A stretch of DNA of 64,000 nt from Microbacterium aurugineum (GTDB lineage Bacteria > Actinomycetota > Actinomycetes > Actinomycetales > Microbacteriaceae). The stretch lies in contig NZ_CP078078.1 of the NCBI RefSeq assembly GCF_023101205.1, positions 3,543,411 to 3,607,410 on the forward strand, read 5' to 3'. The notes beneath the pieces are model-generated. The model saw only the letters and a list, made by a program, of their open reading frames with translations, was not told the DNA's origin and did no database searches. The translations under genes and the position numbers were made by a program. This document shows, in pieces, positions 44,162-51,979 of this stretch (its first letter is position 1; the number at the start of each line of letters is the position of its first letter).

Positions 44162-45171
44162 CACTCCCCGCGGCACCACGCGTCGTGGTCCTCGCCGGCG
44201 GTGTCGGCGGATCGAAGTTCGTCGTCGGCGTGCGAGAGGCTGCGCGCCGACGTTGGCCCGACGGGGAGGGTGGCACCCGCGCCCGGATCACGGTGATCAT
44301 CAACACCGGTGACGATCTGTGGCTCAGTGGCCTGCGCCTGCAGCCGGACGTCGACTCGATGATCTATGCCCTCGCCGGGGTGAACGATACCGGGCGGGGG
44401 TGGGGCCGAGCCGGAGAGAGCGAGCGAGTGGCAGCGGAACTGGGAGCCTGGGGGGCCGGCTGGCCGTGGTTCACACTGGGGGATCTCGACCTCGGAGCGC
44501 ATGTCGCGCGCACGGGGTGGCTTCGTGACGGTGCGACGGTCACCGAGGTCGTGGGTCGTCTCGCCGGGCGCTGGCCGCTCGGTGTCCGGTTGCTCCCGAT
44601 GACGGACTCCGAGGTCGACACGCACGTGACGACCTCGCAGGGGCGCATGCACTTCCAGGAGTGGTGGACGCGGCATCGGGCGGGTCTCCCCGCACAGGGC
44701 TTCGACTGGCCGGGCATCGAGCGGTCCGCGCCCGCGCCCGGGGTGCGGGAGGCTCTGGCGGAGGCGGACGCTGTGCTCTTCGCGCCCTCGAACCCCGTGG
44801 TCTCGCTCGGCCCGATCCTCGCCGTCCCCGGGATCGCCGAGGCGGTGCGTTCCTCTCCCGGAGCGGTGGTAGGGGTTTCTCCGATCATCGCCGGTGCGCC
44901 GGTGCGGGGAATGGCTGATGCGTGTCTCGCCGCGGTCGGAATCCCCGCTGCCGCCGATGCGGTCGGGCGCCACTACGGTGCGCGGACATCCGGGGGGCTG
45001 CTCGATGCGTGGGTGATCGCCGAAGAGGATGCCGCGCTCGCCGTCGCGCTCGAGGCCGAGGGGCTCTCCGCCCCGGTGCATCCGCTCTGGATGCGCGACC
45101 GCGACACCGCCGCCGCGCTCGCCGGAGCCGTGCTCGACCTGGTCGACGAGGTCCGGAGGACGCGGGACTAG
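44158..45171 (+). CDS. cofD: 2-phospho-L-lactate transferase (FO transferase)
   Basis: 337-aa CofD/FbiA enzyme that transfers the phospholactyl (or phosphoenolpyruvyl) group to FO, making F420-0 or its dehydro form. VVVLAGGVGGSKFVVGVREA is the FO/GDP-site motif; INTGDDLWLSGLRLQPDVDS, FTLGDLDLGAHVARTGWL, FAPSNPVVSLGPILAVPG and MRDRDTAAALAGAVLDL are family blocks. Last gene of the F420 operon. Confidence 0.95.
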   Translation: MTLPAAPRVVVLAGGVGGSKFVVGVREAARRRWPDGEGGTRARITVIINTGDDLWLSGLRLQPDVDSMIYALAGVNDTGRGWGRAGESERVAAELGAWGAGWPWFTLGDLDLGAHVARTGWLRDGATVTEVVGRLAGRWPLGVRLLPMTDSEVDTHVTTSQGRMHFQEWWTRHRAGLPAQGFDWPGIERSAPAPGVREALAEADAVLFAPSNPVVSLGPILAVPGIAEAVRSSPGAVVGVSPIIAGAPVRGMADACLAAVGIPAAADAVGRHYGARTSGGLLDAWVIAEEDAALAVALEAEGLSAPVHPLWMRDRDTAAALAGAVLDLVDEVRRTRD

Positions 45172-45247
45172 GTCCTGATGTGCCTGTCCACACCTCATCC
45201 AACGCTGCCTATCGGTTCGGGCGTGCGTCTCGGCCCATTTTATCGGC

Positions 45248-45276
45248 TTACTTTATTGGCTCGGATTGGATAAGAT
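45248..45276 (+). promoter_or_regulatory. promoter of the BrnT-like pair
   Basis: -35 TTACTT (45248-45253), 17-base spacer, -10 TAAGAT (45271-45276). The -10 ends 7 bases before GTG 45284, so the mRNA is probably leaderless. Confidence 0.55.
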
Positions 45277-45283
45277 CGAGGCC

Positions 45284-45562
45284 GTGGCACCATCCTGGGC
45301 GAAGTCGGCGGGCAAGCACGGCGTCGATCGTCGAGATGCCATGTATGCGCTCCTGCATCCGAACTATGTTCGCGACATGGAGGACAACGGCGACGGCACG
45401 GTCAACCGGCTCTTCATCGGTCCCGAGCACGCACAGACCGAGCGGGAGCTTGAGGTGATCGTGCGGGTGGCTGTGGACGGTTCCGGACGAGAGGCGGTCA
45501 TCTTTCACGTCATGCAGTTGGGGCCGGCGATCCGGCGATACCGAGAGGAGAATCCGGAATGA
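45284..45562 (+). CDS. BrnT-like toxin candidate
   Basis: 92-aa protein from GTG 45284 (TTG 45266 would start inside the promoter). The order SAGKHGVDRRDAMYALLHP, a central strand pair with RLFIGPEH, and ELEVIVRVAVDG then REAVIFHVMQLGPAIRRY resembles the compact RNase fold of BrnT/DUF4258 toxins, with a KHGV motif and C-terminal R-x-Y. Its stop overlaps the RHH gene by 4 bases, in the toxin-first order of brnTA. Identity with BrnT is by pattern only. Confidence 0.6.
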   Translation: MAPSWAKSAGKHGVDRRDAMYALLHPNYVRDMEDNGDGTVNRLFIGPEHAQTERELEVIVRVAVDGSGREAVIFHVMQLGPAIRRYREENPE

Positions 45563-45915
45563 GTGGGAAGAACATCGATTACGACGCGTTGAGCGATCGC
45601 TATGCGGACCCGGACGCGACGTTCACGGCCGTAGGTCCCGCGCTGACCGGCGAGGCGGCCGCTGCCGCTGGCCGTGAGTTCGCGATCGCCGAGTACGGAT
45701 CGGTCGAGGCAATGGAGGGCGAGATTCGCCGGGGCCGTCCCCGCATCGGTGCGGAGCCCCAGCGCGCGGCGACGGCGCGCACAGTGCGAGCCACGCTCTC
45801 CGATCGGGACTGGGAGGCGTTCGAGCAACTGCGTGCACAGAGGGGTGCGCGACAAGCAGAACTGGTCCGTGAGGCCGTGCACCAGTACCTCGTGGGCCAG
45901 CGACTGGCCGGGTGA
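45559..45915 (+). CDS. RHH-domain antitoxin
   Basis: 118-aa protein. An acidic N-terminal half (toxin-binding region) precedes a C-terminal ribbon-helix-helix: ARTVRATLSDRDWEAFEQLR then ARQAELVREAVHQYLVGQRL. In brnTA-type modules the second gene encodes the DNA-binding antitoxin that represses the pair. Coupled to the toxin gene by ATGA overlap. Confidence 0.72.
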   Translation: MSGKNIDYDALSDRYADPDATFTAVGPALTGEAAAAAGREFAIAEYGSVEAMEGEIRRGRPRIGAEPQRAATARTVRATLSDRDWEAFEQLRAQRGARQAELVREAVHQYLVGQRLAG

Positions 45916-45962
45916 CTCCGCCCCCGGACCTTAGACGTTCGGCGAGAGATCTGGACGAAAGT

Positions 45963-46007
45963 CGCCAATATATCGGCGTAATGAGACGTGCCCTCGACCC
46001 GTCTCAT
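45963..46007. promoter_or_regulatory. two dyads between the TA pair and the IrrE-like gene
   Basis: Near-palindrome CGCCAATATATCGGCG (45963-45978) and arms ATGAGACG (45981-45988) / CGTCTCAT (46000-46007). The first could be an operator or promoter; the second could be a terminator hairpin with an 11-base loop or an operator of the downstream gene. Confidence 0.4.
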
Positions 46008-46063
46008 CAGTGGGAGCAATGCTCGGCCGATCACGGTGCGAGCTCATCGGGCGGAGGGGCCTC

Positions 46064-46507
46064 ATGAACGGACGAAACGGAGTGACTCAGCTCTTCGAGG
46101 AGCTGGAAGTCGAATGCGGCGCAAGTGTGGAGTGCATCACGGACCGGGTGTCGGTCCTGCAGGGGGTGGACATCGAGGTCGAGCTGCTCGGCGAGGGGGA
46201 GTGGGCGAGCATCGCGCCCTTCGTGCTCGTGAACGGTGATCGCGCGCGGATCCTCCTCCGGGAATCCGACCCGCGGTGGTACCGGCTGCACGTCGTGGTC
46301 CACCAACTGGCGCATCTGCTGTGCGGGCACACGCAGTGCGCGGCGCTGCCCATGTCGTTCGAGGGGTCGCCGGATCCGACGCCGGCCGACCGTCTCACCC
46401 ACGAGCTCCTTCACCGACAGGAAGCAGAGGCGGAAGAGATCTCCCGGCGGCTGAGCGCGTTCGTCCTCGCTGCGGACTCCGCGCCGTCGCGCGCCCTGCT
46501 CGTCTAG
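46064..46507 (+). CDS. ImmA/IrrE-like metallopeptidase-fold protein
   Basis: 147 aa. RLHVVVHQLAHLLCGHTQC corresponds to the zinc helix (usual HExxH) but has Gln in place of the catalytic Glu (HQLAH). The N-terminal half resembles the small beta domain of IrrE/ImmA proteins. A downstream Glu-rich helix (HRQEAEAEEISRRLSAF) could provide the third zinc ligand. ATG 46064 follows GGAGGGG. No helix-turn-helix partner gene is adjacent. Probably not an active protease if Glu is required, perhaps a binding module. Confidence 0.6.
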   Translation: MNGRNGVTQLFEELEVECGASVECITDRVSVLQGVDIEVELLGEGEWASIAPFVLVNGDRARILLRESDPRWYRLHVVVHQLAHLLCGHTQCAALPMSFEGSPDPTPADRLTHELLHRQEAEAEEISRRLSAFVLAADSAPSRALLV

Positions 46508-46519
46508 TCCAGGCGATCG

Positions 46520-47332
46520 TCACCGTCCCAGGACGGGAACCGGCGCCTCGTCGAACACGATCAGGGGGCGATCGCTGTCCGGTCGGGAGAGGACCACGGC
46601 GTCGACGTTCCACACCCGGGCGATGAGCTCGCGGGTGAGGACCTCCTGTGGCGACCCGGCCGCCTGCACATGACCGTTCGCGACGACCACGATCCGATCG
46701 GCGAAGGCCGCCGCATGGTTCAGGTCGTGCAGTGCCGCGAAGACGGTCATCCCATCCCCGGCGAGTGAGCGCAGCAGCGTGAGGGCGTCGAGCTGGGCGC
46801 GGATGTCGAGATGGTTCGTCGGTTCGTCGCACAGCAGAAGTGCCGGACGCTGCGCCAGGGCCCTGGCGAGGTTCACGCGCTGACGCTCGCCGCCGGAGAG
46901 GGTCGCCGCATCGCGGTCGGCGAACGCGAGGGCACCGGCACGGCGCAGTGCCGTCTCCGTGGCCGCGGCGTCCGTCGCCTCGCTCTCGAACGACAGCCAG
47001 CCCCGGTGCGGAAGGAGCCCGAGTGCGACGATGTCGCGTCCCGTCATTCCCTCGGCCGCCGACCACTCCTGCTCCACCAGGGCCACCCGCTGCGCGCGCT
47101 CCCGGCGCATCATCGTCAGGAGCGGGTCGCCGTGCAGGCGGACCGACTCGACCTCGCCGCGCAGCGTGCCGGCGATCAGTCGCAACAGCGTGCTCTTGCC
47201 CGAACCGTTCGGGCCGAGCAGAGCGGTCACCGCCCCGCCCGGTGCGGTGAGATGCATCCCGTCGAGGATGAGCCGATCGCCGCGACGGAAGCGGATGCGC
47301 CGGGCGTCGAGCCCGTCTCGGTGATCGGTCAT
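46520..47332 (-). CDS. ABC importer ATPase, proposed F420-0/FO transporter
   Basis: 270-aa ATPase of the iron-siderophore/cobalamin type. Walker A GPNGSGKST, signature LSGGERQRVNLARALAQRPA, Walker B LLLCDEPTNHLDI, switch His in FAALHDLNHAAAFADR. It is the third gene of a binding protein, permease, ATPase operon with 4-base overlaps. Three-gene cassettes of this type next to cofE and fgd in actinobacteria have been proposed to import F420-0. The direct neighbours here (cofC, cofD, cofE, fgd) support that role. Confidence 0.88.
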   Translation of the reverse strand: MTDHRDGLDARRIRFRRGDRLILDGMHLTAPGGAVTALLGPNGSGKSTLLRLIAGTLRGEVESVRLHGDPLLTMMRRERAQRVALVEQEWSAAEGMTGRDIVALGLLPHRGWLSFESEATDAAATETALRRAGALAFADRDAATLSGGERQRVNLARALAQRPALLLCDEPTNHLDIRAQLDALTLLRSLAGDGMTVFAALHDLNHAAAFADRIVVVANGHVQAAGSPQEVLTRELIARVWNVDAVVLSRPDSDRPLIVFDEAPVPVLGR

Positions 47333-48402
47333 GTCCGGTTCCTCCGCATCCGCAGCATCAGCAGCGCGAACACCGGTCCGCCGATGAGCGCGGTCACGAT
47401 CCCGACCGGGAGCTCGCGCGGTTCGAACACGGTGCGGGCGATGGTGTCGGCCCAGATGAGGAACACCGCCCCGGCGAGGAACGAGACCGGCAGCAGCGCG
47501 CGATGCCGGGCGCCGACGACCGCACGCACCGCGTGCGGGAGAATCAGCCCGACGAATCCGATCGAGCCGCTGACCGCGACCAGCGCACCGGTCAACAGGG
47601 CCGTGCAGAGGAAGAGGAGCACCCGCATCCGGGTGACCGGCACGCCCAGGGCTTCGGCGGCGGTGTCCCCGAGCGCGAGGCTGTCGAGCGGACGGGCCGA
47701 CGCCAGCAGGGGGATGGCGCAGACGAGCACGGCGACACCGGCCAAGGTCGCATCCGCCCAGTTTGCGCCGCCGAGGGAGCCGAGCAGCCAGCTGAGGATC
47801 TCGCGGTAGCTGTCGTTCGTCGCACTCCAGAAGATCACCAGGCTGGTCAGCGCGGCGAGCACGGCCGACACCGCGAGCCCCGCGAGCACCACGGCGGTCG
47901 GTCCCGCGGAGCCGGCGGCGCGGGCGAGGCCGAGCGTCAGCACGAGAGCGAGCACCGCACCGGCGAAGGCCGCGAACGGCAGCGCCACCGCGGCGCCGAG
48001 GACGATCACGATCACCGCGCCCGTGGACGCGCCCGACGACAGCCCGAGCAGATACGGATCGGCGAGCGGGTTGCGGGTGAGTGCCTGCATCACGGCACCG
48101 CAGAGGGCCAGACCACCACCGACGGCGGCCGCCGTGAGCACGCGGGGCACACGTCCCTCCCAGATGATCGCGTCGCGGATCGGGGTGAGGCCGCTGGTCG
48201 CCCCGGTCAGGTGCGACCACACGCTCGCCAGGAGCTCGCCAGGGGTGATGTCGGCCGGTCCGATCGCGACGGCCGCGATCACGGTGACGGCGAGGGTGGG
48301 CAGCAGCACGGCGATGGCAGAGACCGTGCGCCGCCGTCTCGGGTGGGTGGTCGATGCCGCCGCGACCGGGACCGCCGCCCGCAACGGGACAGTGACGCTC
48401 AC
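47329..48402 (-). CDS. FecCD-family permease, proposed F420-0/FO transporter
   Basis: 357-aa permease with 9-10 membrane segments. Family features: RVPRVLTAAAVGGGLALCGA, LADPYLLGLSSGASTGAVI, VAVSGSIGFVGLILPHAVRA, LPVSFLAGAVFLIWADTIAR and PVGIVTALIGGPVFALLMLR. GTG 48402 overlaps the binding-protein TGA by 4 bases. Normally imports siderophores, heme or cobalamin; here the context favours F420-0 or FO. Confidence 0.9.
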   Translation of the reverse strand: MSVTVPLRAAVPVAAASTTHPRRRRTVSAIAVLLPTLAVTVIAAVAIGPADITPGELLASVWSHLTGATSGLTPIRDAIIWEGRVPRVLTAAAVGGGLALCGAVMQALTRNPLADPYLLGLSSGASTGAVIVIVLGAAVALPFAAFAGAVLALVLTLGLARAAGSAGPTAVVLAGLAVSAVLAALTSLVIFWSATNDSYREILSWLLGSLGGANWADATLAGVAVLVCAIPLLASARPLDSLALGDTAAEALGVPVTRMRVLLFLCTALLTGALVAVSGSIGFVGLILPHAVRAVVGARHRALLPVSFLAGAVFLIWADTIARTVFEPRELPVGIVTALIGGPVFALLMLRMRRNRT

Positions 48403-49379
48403 TGTTCTCCGAGCTGGGTCACGATCGACTCCACGGCGTCAACGTTGCGGATCCCCGCCTCGGTGGCGGGGAAGTCGACGATCACGAACCGTTGGTTCTG
48501 CACGGCGTCGAGCTCGGATGTGACCGGGTTCGACGTGAGCAGCGCGATCTTGGACTCCGCGGTGTTCCACGCGGCATCCACCAGCACGATCACGTCGGGG
48601 TCGGCCTCGGCGATCAGCTCCCAGGAGCTCGACGTCCAGGTGTCGTGCACGTCGGCGAACACGTTGTCGAGGCCGGCCGCCGACATGATCATCTGCGGTG
48701 CCCCGATGCCCGCACCGACGAACGGCTGGTCCGTGCCCGAGGAGTACCAGAGCGCCGTGAGTCCGCGCTCGTCCGGGGCGATCGCGTCGAGGGCGGCGCG
48801 CTGCTCCGCGATCAGCGCGGACGCGGCATCCTGTTCGCCGAGCAGCTTGCCGGCCTCGGCGAAACCGTCGAAGACGGCGTCGAAGGTGAGCGGGTCGGGC
48901 ATGTAGCCCGGCGCCTTGCAGGCGGCGGGCGCGACGTAGGTGGTGATGCCGAGCTTCTGCAGGTCGGCGCGCTCGCCGGCACCGTCGACCGAGAAGTTCG
49001 ACTCCCACCCGGCGAACACCAGGTCGGGCTCGAGCTCGAGCACGGCCTCCTTCGACGGCACCTTGTCGGAGACGACGTCGATGCCTTCCGCGCTCGCTGC
49101 GAGATCGTCCGGCAGGGGTCCGTCGGAGAAGGCGGAGCCGATGATGCGGTCGCCGGCGCCGAGCGCCAGGGCGAGTTCGAGCGTCGAGGACTTGATGGTG
49201 AGGATCCGCTGCGGGGCGGCCTCCACAGACACCTCGGTGCCGCAGTTGTCGAGGACGAGGGGTTTCGGATCGGCGGCGGCGGCGGGCGTTGTGGGAGCGC
49301 CGTTGCATCCGCTCAATCCGGCGGCGACGAGGAGGGCGAGGAGCGGGGTGGCGGCGAGGGCGCGGGTGGTGGCAGGCAT
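48399..49379 (-). CDS. substrate-binding lipoprotein, proposed F420-0/FO transporter
   Basis: 326-aa FecB/BtuF-like binding lipoprotein. Signal peptide MPATTRALAATPLLALLVAA ends at the lipobox LSGC. QRILTIKSSTLELALALGAG, DLVFAGWESNFSVDGAGERA and DVIVLVDAAWNTAESKIALL match the clade described with F420-using actinobacteria. ATG 49379 is chosen for the lipobox. The gene is divergent from the hydrolase operon with two GntR operators between them, so both directions may be co-regulated. Confidence 0.88.
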   Translation of the reverse strand: MPATTRALAATPLLALLVAAGLSGCNGAPTTPAAAADPKPLVLDNCGTEVSVEAAPQRILTIKSSTLELALALGAGDRIIGSAFSDGPLPDDLAASAEGIDVVSDKVPSKEAVLELEPDLVFAGWESNFSVDGAGERADLQKLGITTYVAPAACKAPGYMPDPLTFDAVFDGFAEAGKLLGEQDAASALIAEQRAALDAIAPDERGLTALWYSSGTDQPFVGAGIGAPQMIMSAAGLDNVFADVHDTWTSSSWELIAEADPDVIVLVDAAWNTAESKIALLTSNPVTSELDAVQNQRFVIVDFPATEAGIRNVDAVESIVTQLGEQ

Positions 49380-49490
49380 GGTTCTCCGGAAGACGAGGAA
49401 GGGAAGGGCGCAAGCGAGAGCACGTTCGCAGTCCAAGTCGGGACCACCGGCGTCGGCCAATCGGGTCGACGCGATGCGGTCATGCTAGCG

Positions 49491-49505
49491 CGGATTTTGG
49501 ATCCA
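49491..49505 (-). promoter_or_regulatory. GntR operator D1
   Basis: On the minus strand TGGATCCAAAATCCG, one mismatch (last base) from the shared motif. It lies 111 bases upstream of the F420-0/FO binding-protein gene, which is transcribed to the left. Confidence 0.65.
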
Positions 49506-49514
49506 AATCAATAC

Positions 49515-49529
49515 TGGATTCTGGATCCA
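49515..49529 (-). promoter_or_regulatory. GntR operator D2
   Basis: On the minus strand TGGATCCAGAATCCA, a full match, 80 bases upstream of the hydrolase start. D1 and D2 are 24 bases apart, a little over two helix turns. Confidence 0.75.
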
Positions 49530-49609
49530 AAATGAGTGATGATGGGAATCGCCCCACCGCAGCGGCGCAGATCGCCGATCGCGACGCCGCGTTCAGCCGA
49601 GAGGAACCC

Positions 49610-50575
49610 ATGCAGACCACATCCGTCTCGTACTTCAGCGAGGGGCAGCGCATCTCCGCCGTGTGGCGCACCCCCGATCACGCGGGCCCCTACCGTGCGC
49701 TCGTGCAGGGGCCGGGCTGGCTCGGGCTCAAGGATGCCAAGCTCTACGTCCGCTATCACGAAGCCCTCGTCCAGGCGGGCTTCGCCGTGCTCGTGATCGA
49801 CTACCGCGGTTTCGGCGACTCCGAGGGCGACCGCGGCTACCTGTCCCCGGCCTGGCAGCTCGAGGACCTCGTGAACGCCGTGACCTACCTCACCACGCGC
49901 GAGGACGTGATCGCCGACGCGATCGGGGTGTTCGGAACGGGCGGGACGGGAGGCGGCAACGCCGTGCTCCTGGCCGACGCCGACCCGCGCATCAAGGCCG
50001 CTGTGAGCCAGGTGCCCGTCGCCGACGGTGAGGACTGGCTGCACCGCATGCGCAGCGAGTATGAATGGCTCGACTTCCAGAAGTCCCTCGCCGAAGACCG
50101 CCGGCTGCGCGTCACCGAGGGGAAGGGGCGGATCGTGCACCCCCGCGAGGAGATCATGATCCCCACGGCCGAGCGTCGCGCCACGAAGATCAAGGCCGAC
50201 GTCGACGACCGCATCCCGACCGCCGTCCCGCTTGCGTGCGCCGAGGGCATCCTCGCCTACCGGCCCATCGACGCGGCGTCCCGCCTGACCACGCCGCTGC
50301 TCGTGATCGGCGTCGAAGGCGATGCGACCACGCCGACCGACCACGCCGAAGCGCTGTACGAGGCCGCCCGTGGCCCGAAGCAGCTCATCATGCAGCGGCA
50401 CACCACCCACTACGCCGCCTACGACGCCTACTGGGAGCAGACCACTCCGGTGATCGTCGAGTGGTTCGACCGGTACGTGCGGCCGGCGCATCTCATCCAC
50501 CGGTCGTCGCCGTCGCCCGCGATCGGCGAATCCATCACCACAGAATCCGTCAGCAAAGAGGAGGTCGCGCGATGA
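49610..50575 (+). CDS. alpha/beta hydrolase with Thr at the nucleophile position
   Basis: 321-aa alpha/beta hydrolase. LVIDYRGFGDSEGDRGYLSP (oxyanion strand-loop), then the elbow VFGTGGTGGGNAVLLADAD, where the usual G-x-S-x-G reads G-G-T-G-G. Acid and His of a triad are plausible in VIGVEGDATTPTDHAEALYE and MQRHTTHYAAYDAYW. The missing Ser suggests either a Thr nucleophile or a non-hydrolytic role. ATG 49610 after GAGAGGAA. First gene of a six-gene operon with a hydantoinase-type gene, an F420 enzyme and an importer. Confidence 0.82.
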   Translation: MQTTSVSYFSEGQRISAVWRTPDHAGPYRALVQGPGWLGLKDAKLYVRYHEALVQAGFAVLVIDYRGFGDSEGDRGYLSPAWQLEDLVNAVTYLTTREDVIADAIGVFGTGGTGGGNAVLLADADPRIKAAVSQVPVADGEDWLHRMRSEYEWLDFQKSLAEDRRLRVTEGKGRIVHPREEIMIPTAERRATKIKADVDDRIPTAVPLACAEGILAYRPIDAASRLTTPLLVIGVEGDATTPTDHAEALYEAARGPKQLIMQRHTTHYAAYDAYWEQTTPVIVEWFDRYVRPAHLIHRSSPSPAIGESITTESVSKEEVAR

Positions 50576-51978
50576 GCGTGGATCTGAAGATCACCGGTGG
50601 CACCGTCGTCACCCCCGCAGGGCCGGTGCAGGCCGACCTGCTCGTCGCCGACGGCAAGGTCGCCGGCATCGTCGCGGGAGGCACCGAGATCCCGGCCGCG
50701 CGCACGATCGATGCCGCGGGAAAGCTCGTGCTCCCCGGAATGGTCGACGTGCATGTGCACACCCGCGAACCCGGTTACGAGCACAAGGACGACATCTACA
50801 CGACGAGCCTGCAGGCTGCGGCCGGCGGCGTCACCACGATGTTCGGGATGCCGAACCTCAAGCCGCCGACGACCGACGTCGCGACGCTGACCGACGTGTT
50901 CCGTCGGTACGAGGAATCATCGATAGTCGACTGGAACCACAACCCCGCGCCGACGAAGTTCGACGAGATCGCCGGCATGAGCGAGATGGGGATCCGGGCG
51001 TACAAGATCTACATGGTCGTCGACACCGGCCGCGACTATCCGCACCCCTCCGGTACCGGCATCCACAACCACGGGCACCTGCTCGAGATCATGGATCACA
51101 TCGCCCAGACCGGCAAGCGCTTCATCGTGCACCCGCACGACCAGGCGCTCATGGACTACATCGAGGGCGCCTATCTCGCCCGTGGTGAGAACACCCCGGA
51201 GGGCTACGCCTCGGCCTACGCGGCTCGCGAGGGCGTGATCTGGGACACCGCGATCGACGTCGTGCTGCGTCTCGCGGAGGCCTCCGGCTGCCCGGTGCAC
51301 ATCGCGCACATCCAGACCCGACGCTCGATCGAGGCCGTGCGCCGTGCCAAGCAGAACGGCATCGACGTCACCTGCGAGGTCAACCACTGGGCACCGTTCC
51401 TGTCGACGTGGAATGACGTCGAGACACTCGGACCGTACGCGCTCAGCTACTGGGTGCCCGACGACAACCGCGCCGCCGTCTGGGAGGGCATGCGTGACGG
51501 GACGATCGACATCGCCGCGAGCGACCACGCCCCGCACACCCGCGAGGAGAAGGAGGTCGGGTGGACCAAGATGTGGAGTTCGCACACCGGCACACCCGGC
51601 ATCCAGTACTACTACGAGCTCATGCTCGACGCCGTGAACAAGGGTGAGCTCGACCTGCAGCGCGCGATCGACATGGTCGCCCACATCCCCGCCGCCAAGT
51701 TCGGCCTGGAAGGGGTCAAGGGCTCTCTCGCCATCGGGGCGGACGCCGACATCGTGATCGCCGACCTCTCCGAGGAGTGGACCATCACCAACGACGGCGT
51801 GCTGTCGAAGATCGGCTGGACCCCGTATGACGGACGCACCATCAGTGCGCGCATCCAGCGCACCCTCGTGCGCGGCGTCGACGTCTACGTCGGCGACGAG
51901 GTCACCGGCGACCGCACATTCGGAAAGCTCGCCGCATCGGCGGAAGACAGGGCGGCGTTCGCCGCGGAAGGGAACTGA
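50572..51978 (+). CDS. hydantoinase/allantoinase-type cyclic amidohydrolase
   Basis: 468-aa binuclear metal amidohydrolase of the dihydropyrimidinase/allantoinase/dihydroorotase group, hydrolysing a cyclic amide or imide. Metal ligands: HxH in MVDVHVHTREPGY, carbamylated Lys in RAYKIYMV, His in FIVHPHDQ and VHIAHIQT, Asp in DIAASDHAPHT. Substrate specificity not determined. ATG overlaps the hydrolase stop by 4 bases. Within the operon it would open a reduced (dihydro) N-ring made by an F420 enzyme; this is inference. Confidence 0.9.
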   Translation: MSVDLKITGGTVVTPAGPVQADLLVADGKVAGIVAGGTEIPAARTIDAAGKLVLPGMVDVHVHTREPGYEHKDDIYTTSLQAAAGGVTTMFGMPNLKPPTTDVATLTDVFRRYEESSIVDWNHNPAPTKFDEIAGMSEMGIRAYKIYMVVDTGRDYPHPSGTGIHNHGHLLEIMDHIAQTGKRFIVHPHDQALMDYIEGAYLARGENTPEGYASAYAAREGVIWDTAIDVVLRLAEASGCPVHIAHIQTRRSIEAVRRAKQNGIDVTCEVNHWAPFLSTWNDVETLGPYALSYWVPDDNRAAVWEGMRDGTIDIAASDHAPHTREEKEVGWTKMWSSHTGTPGIQYYYELMLDAVNKGELDLQRAIDMVAHIPAAKFGLEGVKGSLAIGADADIVIADLSEEWTITNDGVLSKIGWTPYDGRTISARIQRTLVRGVDVYVGDEVTGDRTFGKLAASAEDRAAFAAEGN

Positions 51979-51979
51979 C

